DNA of 64,000 nucleotides from Rotaria sordida (Eukaryota > Rotifera > Eurotatoria > Philodinida > Philodinidae): NCBI GenBank assembly GCA_905250125.1, contig CAJNOL010000507.1, forward strand, positions 52,635 through 116,634. Reading direction: 5' to 3'. The notes beneath the pieces are model-generated. The model saw nothing but the letters and a program-made list of their open reading frames with translations, was not told the origin of the DNA and made no database searches. The first letter of the stretch is position 1. Every line of letters starts with the position of its first letter. Positions 24,706 to 36,374 of the stretch are shown here, piece by piece. Position numbers and translations under genes: made by a program.

Positions 24706-25581
24706 TATGGCAGGCCTACGAGAGAAGAAAACGAATTTTTTAAATTATCTTGAATCAATATTTACACTTTGTAGTCTAACATGAAAGTTCGAGGTCGCAA
24801 AAATCCAAAATTATGATGGTGATTTATTCTTCTCTTTATTATTGAGTAGAAACGAATATGGACAATCGTGTGACAGTTCATGACATATTGGTTTGTGTAA
24901 GAAATTCATTATTATCCAACATATTTTGTCATTCATTTGCAATAATGTCTCACTTGTAAAGACTTTACTAAGCTTTCTATGTTCACAATGAAATTTGTTT
25001 AGAACTAAACCTATTGTATAGAATGCTTTTACATATTCTTCTTTTCACTTCTTAAACCAACGAACAGCTATTGCATGAAGCTCATTTATATGCTATGATT
25101 TTATATTTCAAAGCGTTTCTACTTTTATTTTTAAGCTCATATTCTTTTTTCTTCACAAATACGATTTTTTCAATACTTATGTTGATTAATATCAATCAAC
25201 GAAGCGTAGAATCTGTTATTCTGTTGTTCATGTTAAGCTTGCGTTCATTTACTGTCCTTATGATCTGAATAATTCAATATGTATATATATATATCATATA
25301 GGTGTGTGTAGGTTACATAAATTTTGTTTTAATAGGATTCATTCCATTGATTCAATCGGATTCTTACATGATCTCTGTCGTCGGATTGATTCGTTGTCGA
25401 CGAACCATGATCAGATAACGTCCTATTTTTACAAGAATAGGAACGATAATTTTGAATGCAACATTCAAACCGCCAAAGAGGCCAATAATTGTCGTGACCA
25501 TGTAAACTGGATTAGCTCGCTCGTTAATTATATAGGTACACGAGACTGTTGCACACAATGCGTAGTAATGTTCAAAATTGA
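24706..25581. repeat. Tandem duplication, copy attached to the intact gene
   Basis: Partner of 23610-24473; contains the 3' flank and the last 218 coding bases of the gene at 25364-26665. A G-rich fold-back separates the copies. Confidence 0.8.
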
Positions 25582-26665
25582 CTTCAGATTCCCATTGATC
25601 AACCATAAGCTTATCGACAAGAGATTGAACGGTAACATTCGGAGACGTTAAATTAGAATCGAGAGGCGAAAATGTGCTGTTCGAAAATCGATATATATTT
25701 TTCAGTCTGTCAATACATGTCGCTTCGTATAGACACTCTAGAGTAGATTGAAGTAAGGATCCGAGTACATAGCAACCGACACGAAAACCAGGTACAATCC
25801 ATTCGTTAATAGCTGCTGGTGATGTACACATAGCATCGGTAATGCATGAACAATTGTTATTACCATAAGAATAGGATTCCATCAATGAATAGTACTGATC
25901 TGTTGCAAAGGGTAGCACATGCCAGTTCGAGTATACAGATGAGACTAGTCCATTGCCATGAGCCGTTTGTAGAATAAAGTCAATCATACGTACAAATGTA
26001 CGTGATGTCGATGAGCGAAATTGAGCAACATCCATTTTTATCTGCGTTTCAATAGTTTGTCGAGATTGTGCTCGAATGTTGATCAAAGCAGTTGACATGA
26101 AAATCGATAAACTATCGTTGATTGTATTTTTGGCTAGAGTACACAGACTGGCAAGTAGACGAAAGTGTTGCACAATAAAACGTCGATAATCATCATAAGA
26201 GTATCGAATCATGCTCTCGTTTGAATAAATACCATTGATCCACAGGGAATTCTCAACAATAAAATCACTGGAACAAAGTTGATGGTATGTAGGAAATATT
26301 GATACAAATGCATCATACGGTATAGTTATATTTTGAGAAGGACAATCCAATGTAGGCAGATATTCCGGATTAGATGACAATCGTTCAAAAGTTACTTGAG
26401 ATGGATGTTTGACTGTTATAGTTCGAATTGCACGTGTACTGGCAGTGTAACTTATTAGAATAGTAAGCGATAGAGCGATTAATAGGAGAAAGACACGAGT
26501 AGAGATGATTTCATTACGACGACGATAATCATCATTCCACGAAAGTTCAGTTTCAAATAGATTGAACTCGATTGCTTTCACCTTTATCAAATTCCATAGT
26601 GCACGTGTCTTGTCTGAGATTGGTGTAGGATCTTCAAAATAAAAATAACAACTGAAGTCTGCCAT
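25364..26665 (-). CDS. Two-membrane-segment Cys-rich surface protein, paralogue A
   Basis: 433 residues, single exon, ATG at 26665. Layout: cytosolic N terminus with NLIKVKAIEFNLF, membrane segment about residues 57-75 after STRVFLL, a large extracellular part of about 310 residues, membrane segment about 387-412 (MVTTIIGLFGGLNVAFKIIV), and a basic tail (RRQRINP). The ectodomain has N-glycosylation sites and conserved spots: TITVKHPSQ just outside the membrane, LDCPSQNITIPY, a YHQLCSS box, a CSCITDAMC cluster, LLQSTLECLYEATC, and a paired ALCATVSCTY before helix 2. The same architecture recurs at 28461 and 32950. I do not know a named domain. Two helices enclosing a Cys-rich ectodomain is also the DEG/ENaC channel plan, but I see no firm channel signature. 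Function unknown. Confidence 0.75.
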   Translation of the reverse strand: MADFSCYFYFEDPTPISDKTRALWNLIKVKAIEFNLFETELSWNDDYRRRNEIISTRVFLLLIALSLTILISYTASTRAIRTITVKHPSQVTFERLSSNPEYLPTLDCPSQNITIPYDAFVSIFPTYHQLCSSDFIVENSLWINGIYSNESMIRYSYDDYRRFIVQHFRLLASLCTLAKNTINDSLSIFMSTALINIRAQSRQTIETQIKMDVAQFRSSTSRTFVRMIDFILQTAHGNGLVSSVYSNWHVLPFATDQYYSLMESYSYGNNNCSCITDAMCTSPAAINEWIVPGFRVGCYVLGSLLQSTLECLYEATCIDRLKNIYRFSNSTFSPLDSNLTSPNVTVQSLVDKLMVDQWESEVNFEHYYALCATVSCTYIINERANPVYMVTTIIGLFGGLNVAFKIIVPILVKIGRYLIMVRRQRINPTTEIM

Positions 26666-28460
26666 ATTTGTGCATTCAAAAACATGAATTTCTTATACCA
26701 GAGAAGTCTTTTAGTATTAATTACGTCTTGATTCTACAAACTTTCATTCGTCATACATGAATATTCTATATACTCGAGTAATAGAAATTTGCAATGCATT
26801 TTTATGCACATTGAATCTCGCATATATCAATTGTTACTGCAAATAATTGTAAAATGTTAATACCCTCTATAAGTAAGCAAAAATTTAAGTGAACGACCAT
26901 ATTTTTTTTGTTCACAGTTCTTGACACCTATGTTCGTATAATATATTATGGGTTCTGTCTAAAATATTTTTTATACGAGCTCCTTTTTTGAATGAGAATA
27001 GAACCTCATCGTTTATTATTGGGAGATAGCCTGCTAGAACCTGTTCAGTTCTATTAATATTCGTTTCTAAAATTTGAAAACACTTTTGTTAGTATTATAT
27101 TTGAATTCGATTAACAGCTATGTATAACAGTAGAGTTTTGCAATCCTTTGGTTCGTAAATAGAACCAAACTTCAAATGTAATATGAAATCAATATGATTG
27201 ATAAAAGAAACTTCCGATTAGAATAATTTAAATTCTATTCTTATTGATATTCGATGCATAATATTTGTTCAAAATCAATATTAATAACCTTTTGAGAATC
27301 TCTAATCGTTTTAAGCTGGCCTAAATTCATGATAAATAGGGAAAATGAAACACTTTCCAAAGTAATTTTGCTCGAAGAAAATAATCTCCAAACACTTGTT
27401 ATTGAATACCGGGATATTAACTTCTTTACTGACCATCACTAATCGTGTATGTCAACACAAAAGCTTAAATCATTAAGAAAATGTTCATCGAACAATCCAC
27501 GAAAGAGAAAGTTCTCAAATCTATTCCAGTGTAAAATCGACGAAGAAGACGTCAAAACTCATAACTCAATCCATGCTTCGAAAAAATGACTGTAAATCAT
27601 AACGAACTGGATATTTAGAGTTTGTTATGAATAAATGAAAATAGACAATATAAAGATGAAAGAAAACCGAAATAGTAAAGCAATAGGCAATAATGGTGAA
27701 AAATTATAGCAATATATATATACCGCGGACAACTATTTATTCTATTACATTCATTTGACATTTTCCTATTGATGAGCTCCTTTTCGCTAATTTAATCGTC
27801 CACTTTTTGTACCTTTCGAAGTTTTCACCCGTCGGCATTTTCAGTCGATTTGTTCGTGAAACATGATTATTGATGGGTATTAAAATATATGAAGAAATAT
27901 CTTCCGTTTTTTAGGCTTATTTTAAAAAAATCTACTAGCATATTGATGTTCTTGTAACCTATTTATTGAGGCTTTGATGTTTGATGCGGCTTAAAAATTT
28001 AAAAGAAAGCCGGATTTTGGTTTCTCACACAAATGATGTGAATTTCCACTTCTTTAAAATTTATAATGACTCTACTCAAACTCTACTCTTGACTATATGT
28101 TTCTTGAAGTTTTTTTATTTTATTTCTGGCATCTCTCAATGGACAGATCATTTCAGAGAACCAGAAATTCTGTATTAACTTTCTACATTAATGAAATATT
28201 TATCAAGTGCAGGTAATTTGATTGTAGATATACTCCGTATCCTTCTATAGGTTTACTTTGTTATCTCATCTACATCCACTTGTTGCGATTGAAGTTGTTA
28301 TCTATCTTACACAATAAAACCTCGTACAAGATCATGCGGTTACCCAAGGCATCATTTATAGAAATTTGATTTACGAATGAAAATTGTTCCAACTAAGTTA
28401 ATTTTAGATTGTTCATTATGTTTCTTTTATCTCTTGAAAAAAATATTCACATAACGACAA
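26666..28460. other. Intergenic, no gene seen
   Basis: AT-rich spacer between paralogues A and B. The frame at 27981-28178 has no supporting features. Confidence 0.5.
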
Positions 28461-29852
28461 CTAACCTGGCACATCAGTTGGTGTTGCTTGCGGGCGCATC
28501 CGGTTTCGTATCCAACGAACAATTATTGGAACACAAATTTTGAGAGCAACTAAAAGACCACCAAATAGTCCAATGACGGTAGTAACTATATAAAGTGCAT
28601 TATTGCGAAATGTCAATAAATAGGAACATTGTTTGGGTGCACATTGCTGATAATATTCTTCATAACGCACATTTTCATACCATCTTTCGATCATAAGTTC
28701 GTCAATGATTTCTCCAACAGTTGTTTTAGGAGAAAATCGTGTTGAATTTGTTGAAAGTACGGATCCGTTGATTATAAAATAGTAGTTTGCAATAACATTG
28801 ATTTTTTCTTGTATAGGATCAAAACATGCTCGCTCGAAAAAACATTCAAGTGAAGATAGAAGTAAGGATTGCATATTGAAACAACTCTTGTACATATTCG
28901 GAATATCGAATAGAATACCTAGTGGGTAAACAGTAAGATATGATGTATAATTGTACAAACTTATCGTATTCTTGCATTCATCACTAAGTGCACATGAACA
29001 ATTTTCAATTCTAGCAGATGTTGGTACAAAATAGATGTCTCCGGTGTCATACACCGAAGGAATATTGTACCAATAGACATCACCGTATCCGGCTGTATAT
29101 GTAGTTGTAGTCAGAGAACGAATGATTGCAAGATTACGTTTGAATTCGGCTACTGTGTTTGACTCAAATTGTGTCAATATCTGTTGTGTACGCGCTAACA
29201 GTTCTTCATAGGATAATGCTTGATCACTAACGAATAATGTTTGATTAAAAATGAACAATTGATTGGAGATAGTCACGTTTGCAAGTGTACATAAAGTTTT
29301 CAGAGCATTAAAATATGTATGTCCCATGACTAGAAAGTCAGTGTTAGAGAGGAAAAAATTGTATTGACCTGCAAATAATAGAGCACGTCTCCATTCATCA
29401 GATACGAACCAGCTTGAACAAACTGGATGAAACAAGGGCCATACTTCTATAAATGAACCATACGGAATGGCCATTTGTCTACATGGACATTTAAATGATT
29501 GAAGATTTTTTGCATTTAAATCTGTGAAACTACTTTGAGATGGTTCATAAACGGTTATTATTTGAGTATGAAAATTTACTCCAGTAAAAAAACCGATAAT
29601 AATCACGGAAAAACAGAGAAGAATTAAATAGACGCGTGTCGAAATTCTACCAGTGACCAATTCAAATCGATCAGTGCGTGCTGAAGCATTATTGAACAAG
29701 TTCAATTCGGTTATTTTAACTTTTACCCATTGCAATGTCATTTGAACGTTTTCGATTAAGGAATGAGCTAAAAGACAGACTCTCATTGTAGTAATATCGT
29801 TGATAGTAAATATTAATGGAACTGTAAACAAAAGACCTAACACAAAGAGCAT
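28461..29852 (-). CDS. Two-membrane-segment Cys-rich surface protein, paralogue B
   Basis: 463 residues from the first ATG at 29852; the frame extends a few codons further only from a TTG. Same family as its neighbours: LQWVKVKITELNLFNNA, then STRVYLILLCFSVIIIGFF as membrane segment, TVYEPSQSSF, FKCPCRQMAIPYGSF, HPVCSSWF, a CSCALSDEC cluster, LLSSLECFFERACF, and QQCAPKQCSYLL before the second membrane segment VTTVIGLFGGLLVALKICVPIIV. It has an extra hydrophobic N-terminal stretch (MLFVLGLLFTVPLIF) absent from A and C, which could be a signal sequence or an additional helix. A start further in cannot be excluded. The ectodomain spacing matches A and C while sequence differs widely, so the cluster is old. 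Function unknown. Confidence 0.75.
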   Translation of the reverse strand: MLFVLGLLFTVPLIFTINDITTMRVCLLAHSLIENVQMTLQWVKVKITELNLFNNASARTDRFELVTGRISTRVYLILLCFSVIIIGFFTGVNFHTQIITVYEPSQSSFTDLNAKNLQSFKCPCRQMAIPYGSFIEVWPLFHPVCSSWFVSDEWRRALLFAGQYNFFLSNTDFLVMGHTYFNALKTLCTLANVTISNQLFIFNQTLFVSDQALSYEELLARTQQILTQFESNTVAEFKRNLAIIRSLTTTTYTAGYGDVYWYNIPSVYDTGDIYFVPTSARIENCSCALSDECKNTISLYNYTSYLTVYPLGILFDIPNMYKSCFNMQSLLLSSLECFFERACFDPIQEKINVIANYYFIINGSVLSTNSTRFSPKTTVGEIIDELMIERWYENVRYEEYYQQCAPKQCSYLLTFRNNALYIVTTVIGLFGGLLVALKICVPIIVRWIRNRMRPQATPTDVPG

Positions 29853-29960
29853 GGAAATTGTAATCAATATTACGCTGTGCAGGCATATCGAACAGTAACA
29901 TAATACTATATCGGATAGGAGAAGATAATTGCTCCACTAAGTTCAGTTGATATTACAGCA

Positions 29961-31231
29961 GTGGCCGGATTTCATGAATTCAGAACTCTTGGGGAACTCG
30001 TGGAACTCTAAGGACCCTTGGAACTCTTGGGGAACTCTTGAACCCTGGGAACTCTTAGAACTCCTGGGACTCTTGGAACTCTTACAACTCTGGGAACTCT
30101 AGGAACTCTTGGAATTCTGTGAACTCTAGGAACTCTTAGAACTCTTGGAACCCTAGAAACTCTTGGAACTCTTAGAACTCTAGGAACTATTGGAATCCTA
30201 GGAACTCTTGGAACCCTTGGAACTCTTGGAACCTGTGGGTGTGGAGTGTGGGTGTGGATGTGGCGGGTGTGGGTGTGGATGTAGCTGTGGGGTGTGGGTT
30301 TAGGTGTGTGTGTCGGTGCGGGGTGTGGATAACTGCAGTTGTTCGTGAGGGTGTACATTTGGGTATGGCTCTGGGTGTGTGGGTGTGTGCGTGCGGGTAT
30401 GAGTGTTGTGTTGCTGTTAATTGTCTCCGCCACAGTCACATCCACACTCACACTTCCATCCGCACCCACACCCAGACCTTTAAAAAGGCCTAACATTTTT
30501 GATACATACCTAAGTCAACTAGCTGTATCGATTGGCCAGGAGATTTTGGTGTTCGTGGGTGTTCGTACTTTCGCAATAATAGTGGTCATTGGGAAATATT
30601 CTACGAGTTCGAAGAGTTCTGGAAGCTCCTATAGGTCTTATATTTCCAAGAGTGTTTGGGAGACCCAAGGTTTCCAAGAGTTTCAAGGGTTCCAAAAGTT
30701 GCAAGAGTTTCCAGGGTTATAAGCGTTCTTAGAGTTCCCAGAATTCTAAGAGTTCCCAGAGTTCCAAGAGGTCCTACGGTTTCAAGAGTTCCAAAAGTTC
30801 CCAGACTTCCAAGAGTTCCTAGGATTCTAAGAGTTCCCCGGTTTCCAAGAGGTCCTACGGTTCCAAGAGTTCCCAGACTTCCAAGAGTTTCTACGGCTCC
30901 AAGAGTTCCTGGAGTTCTAACAGTTTCTATGGTTCTAAGAGTTCCATGAGTTCCAAGAATTCCCAGAGTTCCAAGAGTTCCTAGGGTTCCAAGAGTTCCT
31001 AGGATTCTAAGAGTTTCCAAAGTTCTAAGAGTTCCTAGGATTCCAAGAGTTTCCAGAGTTCTGAGAGTTCCTAGGATTCCAAGAGTTCCCAGAGTTCTAA
31101 GAGTTCCTAGGTTTCCAAGAGTTCGAGGAGTTCGAAGAGTTCCTAGGGTTCCAAGAGTTCCTACAGTTCTAAGAGTTCTCCAAGGGTTCCTAGAGTTCCC
31201 CAAGAGTTCTGAATTCATGGAATCTGGCCAC
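29961..31231. mobile_element. Fold-back element: 9-bp minisatellite arms around a TGTGGG core
   Basis: The outer ends are inverted copies: GTGGCCGGATTTCATGAATT at the left and, read on the other strand from the right, GTGGCCAGATTCCATGAATT, then CAGAACTCTTGGGG in both. Inside, the left arm (to about 30233) is a degenerate GAACTCTTG 9-mer array; the right arm (about 30600-31210) is its complement, CAAGAGTTC. The centre is a G-rich fold-back (30234-30474) and about 120 bases of unique DNA. The left end starts CAGTGGCC, like many hAT termini, but I find no target-site duplication. No transposase; if mobile, it is non-autonomous. Open frames in the arms (LGTLRT- and RVPRVP-type) follow from the 9-base period. 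Confidence 0.7.
30234..30474. repeat. TGTGGG-type fold-back 7 (core of a larger fold-back)
   Basis: Left G-rich arm of about 180 bases (TGTGGGTGTGGAGTGTGGG onwards), loop around TGCTGTTAATTGTCTCCG, right arm of about 50 bases ending CGCACCCACACCCAGACC. Arms are unequal, as in fold-back 6. Confidence 0.8.
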
Positions 31232-32949
31232 GTCTCTTAAAAAACGTGATGTCTATCAGATCCTGTTTCAGAAACGGGGATCGATTACTAAAACGTTTAT
31301 TTATATAGAAGTCATCAATTTCTTCCAAGAAAAAAACTACTGAGACCAAAACAGTATTTTTGCATAATCGCAGAATATCTACATGAAATTTGAGAAACTT
31401 ATGTCATTATTGTTTCGAGCTTTTCTAGTTTTCATGTGTTTCTTTTTTCTCAAAAGGTACTCATTTTTCTAAATGCTGATCAACTGTGATCAGGATATGT
31501 TCGAAAGAAAAACCTGTGAAACCGAAACCGGGAGCCAGTTGCAGCCAAACTATCGTAATTTCATTCGCTTCTAGTTTAGAAAGATAGAAACTCTCGTTTC
31601 AATGTGAGAAGAGTGAAATGCGTGTTCCATTTCATGTTTACTCATTGTAGGCGGCTACGCTTACATATTACCTGAAACGACAAAGAAGAATTGGCAAGAG
31701 ACTATGTTACTTAATAGATTGCAGATAAATGAAACACATATTACATATTGGACACTCAGCGGAATCGGAGAGTTTCCTAAGCTTTTATAATATAAATGAT
31801 AAATGAAAAAGTAAGTTGCGAATTAATAATAACGATTTTTGATCGGGGCCTAGGGTGAACTGAGGACACTATGATATGCCATTGTGATGTATGGGTACTG
31901 ATATGGATATGACATGTTGGCTTAAAGAAGATAAAAGCAATCACATACACAGAGATCTATATCTCATCCGTACTCATACCCCTTGTTATGCAGCTCAAAT
32001 AATAGCTTTTGAAAGCATACAAATAGTCGATAATGCACACTTTACAAGTATTATCGAAAAAACCTGTTGCCGAGATTTTAGAATATATATTATTGAAATT
32101 GAAACGTACATGAAGAATCATTAGATGTGTAAAGGGCTCATTATTAAGTTTTTTTTAACCATGAAAAAACAAAACTTTCTAGAGATATTCAACACAGTTA
32201 GTCTCTTCACTCAGTAAGAAAGCTGACTTTGAGACTCGTAAGGCCAGTTTTAGAAGACAATGGCGTAATGATTACATCGTGCAGTCGGTTCAACATAGAC
32301 ACAGACACAACGCTTAGGCAAAATAGACAAACGCTCATCGACATAACCTGTCTAATAAGTGCACATATCAATTCATCATGAACAAACAAAAGAAACATTA
32401 GTGAGAATACATACTATTAATCCTTAGTTTTCGTTCGAATTTCCCGGAATTTTTCAACCCATTCTGTTTACATGTATACAACTTTTATATGACTTCGATT
32501 CTAATGTGAAAATCTCTTTGATGTGAACTGAATTCGGAATGCGTCTTCATTCAAAAGTTTTGATACGTGTGAGACTGTATGCAATTATCAAAACGTGTTC
32601 AACCATTAAATCGATCAAATGATTATTGTATGTCTCAGTTACTGAGCGCTATCCGCTCTAGTAAGTAAAATATCTGTGATATTCTTTAAAAAGTTTTGTT
32701 TATTCTTAAAAGGATTAACTTTTTATCAGTAATTGAACTTAATAAACAATATGAGCAAATGAAAGGTCATTTTGAATATTCTAAGCTTAGTACAACAAAA
32801 TTCCATTTTCACACTTTCAATTCAGTCTCTGTTTTCGTCGGACACTCTCAAAATGCTTAATCGATTCCTATTCAGATTTTATCGAGGCAAAAATAAAATA
32901 CGAATTTTCTTTACATCTTGTCAAAAATTGTTCAATGAACCTATTCTAT
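31232..32949. other. Intergenic, no gene seen
   Basis: Frames at 31891-32124 and 32207-32398 show no domain. Nothing supported. Confidence 0.5.
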
Positions 32950-34260
32950 CTAATACGCACTTGAATTGGCTTCTATTCGCGTATTGAATCGTCTTTTTCG
33001 CCACCAACCAACAATAACAGGAATGCATAAACCCAAAGCAGCAGTTAGTCCACCGTAGATACCCAATAACTTGGTTATTACATATAAAAAACTATTGCGC
33101 TTTTCAATGGTATACGTGCACAACATGGGCGCGCACGATATGAAATAGTTTGTGAACAAAGTTTGTGTAGACCAGTTCTCAATAAACAAGTGATTGATGA
33201 TTTCTTCAATTGTTGTATTCGCCGCAAAATGAGTTCGATTTATATTAAGAACATTGATATTGACAGTGTTACAATTTGAGAAAAATTGCAGAATAGTATC
33301 AAGACACGATTGGTTGAAGAAACATTCAAGCGTCGATTGAAGTAATGACTCGGTTGGGTAGCATGAAAACGTTATGCCGTTTACAAATATCGGATTCAGT
33401 GGTTCACTCGGGATGGTCGCGCTAATATGAATGTTCGTCTCATTGAAAAACCCAGCTGGTACCGAACATGTAGGCATTATTAAACATTCACATTCCGTAA
33501 AATCCTTTGAAAAAAGTGAAATTTTCACTTCGATCAATGTAATCGAACCATCATCTGTGGTCGTTCTAAGTAACAGTTCAGATGTTTGAAATGCTGAATA
33601 GAGTCTATTGGTATATGTCGTGCTGCGTACGAGTTCAAGCAATCGAACAAGGCTATTTGCTGTGGACGTTTGAAGAAATTGGCTCTTAGCTTGAACTTTA
33701 GCATCCAATGATTGAAAAGATAGAACATCAGGTGTGAGAAGAGTTTCTGATCGAAGATCGTCCACTGCATCATGTATTGATCGTTGAGTATGTGAACAGA
33801 ATGTGGCAAGCAATTGAAAAAATATACTGGCAAATGCACGAAAATCAGCTTGATAGAGAATGTTCATGTTTGGATGGAGAAGACAATTGATCCAATCATC
33901 GTATACGAACAAGCTTGAACAAATAGGATGATATTCAACATTCATCGAAGTGAAATTGCTATAGGGAATAGTAGTACGACTGCATTGACAAGATAGAGTG
34001 CTTGAATATGTGCTGAATAAATGCTCGTAAGATGCTTCTGATGGATTTTGAATTGTAATCGATATATCTTCATTACCCAAAGAAAGAAATATAACAAGAG
34101 TAATGAGAGATAATATGAGAAGAACAAAATAGAAACGAGTGGAAATAATTGCCGTACGCAAATTAAATGGATCAGAACGCGAAGCTGCGTCATTGAAAAC
34201 ATTCAATGTGGCGACATGTTTCATAGTTTTACGAATTGTAATAATGAAGTTGACTAGCAT
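32950..34260 (-). CDS. Two-membrane-segment Cys-rich surface protein, paralogue C
   Basis: 436 residues, ATG at 34260, single exon. Same order of landmarks as A and B: MKHVATLNVFNDAASR, ISTRFYFVLLILSLITLVIF (membrane), TIQNPSEASYEH, LSCQCSRTTIPYSNF, YHPICSSLF, CECLIMPTC, LLQSTLECFFNQSC, SCAPMLCTYTI, then VITKLLGIYGGLTAALGLCI (membrane) and a basic tail. It has many N-glycosylation sequons, for example NCNTVNINVLNINRTHF with NRT. It starts closer to the first membrane segment than A. All three paralogues share strand and order, separated by 1.8 kb and 3.1 kb; a fold-back element fills the second gap. The cluster probably arose by tandem duplication. Function unknown. Confidence 0.75.
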   Translation of the reverse strand: MLVNFIITIRKTMKHVATLNVFNDAASRSDPFNLRTAIISTRFYFVLLILSLITLVIFLSLGNEDISITIQNPSEASYEHLFSTYSSTLSCQCSRTTIPYSNFTSMNVEYHPICSSLFVYDDWINCLLHPNMNILYQADFRAFASIFFQLLATFCSHTQRSIHDAVDDLRSETLLTPDVLSFQSLDAKVQAKSQFLQTSTANSLVRLLELVRSTTYTNRLYSAFQTSELLLRTTTDDGSITLIEVKISLFSKDFTECECLIMPTCSVPAGFFNETNIHISATIPSEPLNPIFVNGITFSCYPTESLLQSTLECFFNQSCLDTILQFFSNCNTVNINVLNINRTHFAANTTIEEIINHLFIENWSTQTLFTNYFISCAPMLCTYTIEKRNSFLYVITKLLGIYGGLTAALGLCIPVIVGWWRKRRFNTRIEANSSAY

Positions 34261-36369
34261 ATTCGTATTTCTTGAATAAGAATCGGATCAATTTGACAAG
34301 TTAGTGTAGTTTTTCAGTTTCTATTTAGCATAGCAACTACCAAAATGTTTATTCAACAAATATGAAAAGGTAATTTTATTTCTATTTTCTTCTGTATATT
34401 AATAGAAATGTGAAAAAGAACGCAATTTCTCAGTTTTTCCTGGAAAAAAAATTACTTTTTTTTTCAACTCACTCTTTTCATTACTTAATACATTATGTTA
34501 ATAAAAATAAAAGACATTACTAGATGTAGCTTTAAAAAACTCTCAAATCTACAAAAAAGCAGCGTAGTGCATAACTGTAATTTCTATTTTCGAAGTTGAA
34601 ACAATTCTGAGCCATTAATTTTTGATATTTTGAGAAAAACTAATTTCTTTTAGTATTCGATGGGTTTCTTTTTATTATTTTCTATTTTTATCATCTTTTA
34701 TATTGTATTAAAGAAACAAAAATACGCAATAGATGCTCCATGAAAGGTTCTACAGTTTACAAAAGAAAAAAGTTATTTTAGGCATAAAAACGATTAATTT
34801 TTGACGTTGCGAACAACATATTGTTTTGATATACGATCAATTCCTTTGCTTATGTCATCAATTAATGAATAATTCTTTCTAATTTTTTAACACTACATAT
34901 TGTGATGTATTCTATTTTTTTTCAATACAACATATTAGTTAGTGAAGACATGAATTGAAAAACAAAAACGACTCTTGTTTTTTTTTCCAAGGAGGCGTGC
35001 ACAATGGTATCAATATGAGAAGGATACACAAAGGTAGTCGAATATATTTAACTTTTCTTTTTCATATAGCAATTACTAAATTATTCTCAATTTTCCAGGT
35101 CGTTCTTTCTTGAAGATTTCGACTTAAATTATCGTTTGCATATCGAGTATTCGCGTTGAATTGTTCGAGTGAAATAGTTAAGTAAGAAAACTCATTGCTT
35201 TATCAACAATCGAGAACGATTCAGAATCAGCTAAATTTGCTTTTTTTTTTGCTTTTTGTGAAATGGAAAAAAACCTCGACTTCACGTCATCTGCATCTCT
35301 TCAAGGTGAACAATTAGCAAAGAACACATCATTGAAATGTTGACGTCAAACAACTTATAACGTAAATGGAAGAAATAAATGCTTGCTTTTAATATAGATA
35401 ATGCAAAATAAATTACGATATCAATATTTTACTCTGCTTTCTTGAAAGAATTCTGGAACGTCCTATTAACAAAGCTTATCAACAAATGTATTGCCATTGT
35501 TTTCATTTTTGAGCTTGTAGTGAAACTTTCCTTTTCTATTTTTTGATAATTTGTAAAAAAACAATGTAATGATTCAATTATTTTTTATGGTGTATGCAGC
35601 CACATCAGACTATCGGATCAATGCTTATTCTGAAGGAAAAATAATCGTGAACGAATTGGTCTTCCAATTACATCGGAAATTGATGCATCTATTATTGATG
35701 ACGATTTTCACTTTTGTGATTGAAACTGATCGTAGAATTTTAATCGACAATATGTATTGCACTAAGCAAAATACTCATAGCTAGTCATATAGTTTACTGA
35801 GATTTTGTAAATCATTTTAAGTCGTGACAAGAATGATGAATGTCAACTGTGGCTATTAATTTAAACAAGACGCATACCTACACTCATACCAACGCTCAAA
35901 AAGTTACTTCGGTAATTCAATTTTTCAATTGATTCGCAAAATTTCGCTATTGCACAATTTACTTGAGCAGAATGAATCATGTACATTTTGACAAATTGTA
36001 GGAAGTAACTTTTTCAAACATCCTACAGAGTAAGACATCTTATGTCTCTTGATACTTTTCTCTTTTCTTTCCACTTCAATTGACTTCATATGACAAGAAA
36101 AGCTACAAACTGTACTTCACAGAATGTGCGATTCAATTCTTTTTTTTACAAGTCACGAATACAACCATTATAAAACAAACTTTTTTGTTACAATTATGCT
36201 GAAACGAAATTTGAATATGACATGAATGGAGAAAAATTCTTTTATTTTATTCTCCCCTTTTGTTGTAGTTATTTTTATGATAATAACATGTTGTTTGTGG
36301 CCTTAGGAAAAAGGAGAAACAGGAGCACATTTCACAGATGTCTCTACAGTTGTTCGACATCATACCCAA
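34261..36369. other. Intergenic, no gene seen
   Basis: AT-rich with many homopolymer tracts. The frame at 35569-35784 has no supporting features. Confidence 0.5.
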
Positions 36370-36374
36370 CTAGC

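Noticed and set aside
24420..24753. His/Pro/Thr-rich and Val/Gly-rich open frames on both strands
   Set aside because: Direct translations of the G-rich array; low-complexity products of the repeat.
30008..31218. Long open frames encoding LGTLRT- or RVPRVP-like repeats
   Set aside because: A 9-base minisatellite has a period divisible by three, so frames stay open on both strands; no start context or domain.
29951..31239. 8-bp target duplication for the GAACTCTTG fold-back
   Set aside because: Flanks TATTACAG and GTCTCTTA do not match, so insertion by a hAT transposase is not shown for this element.
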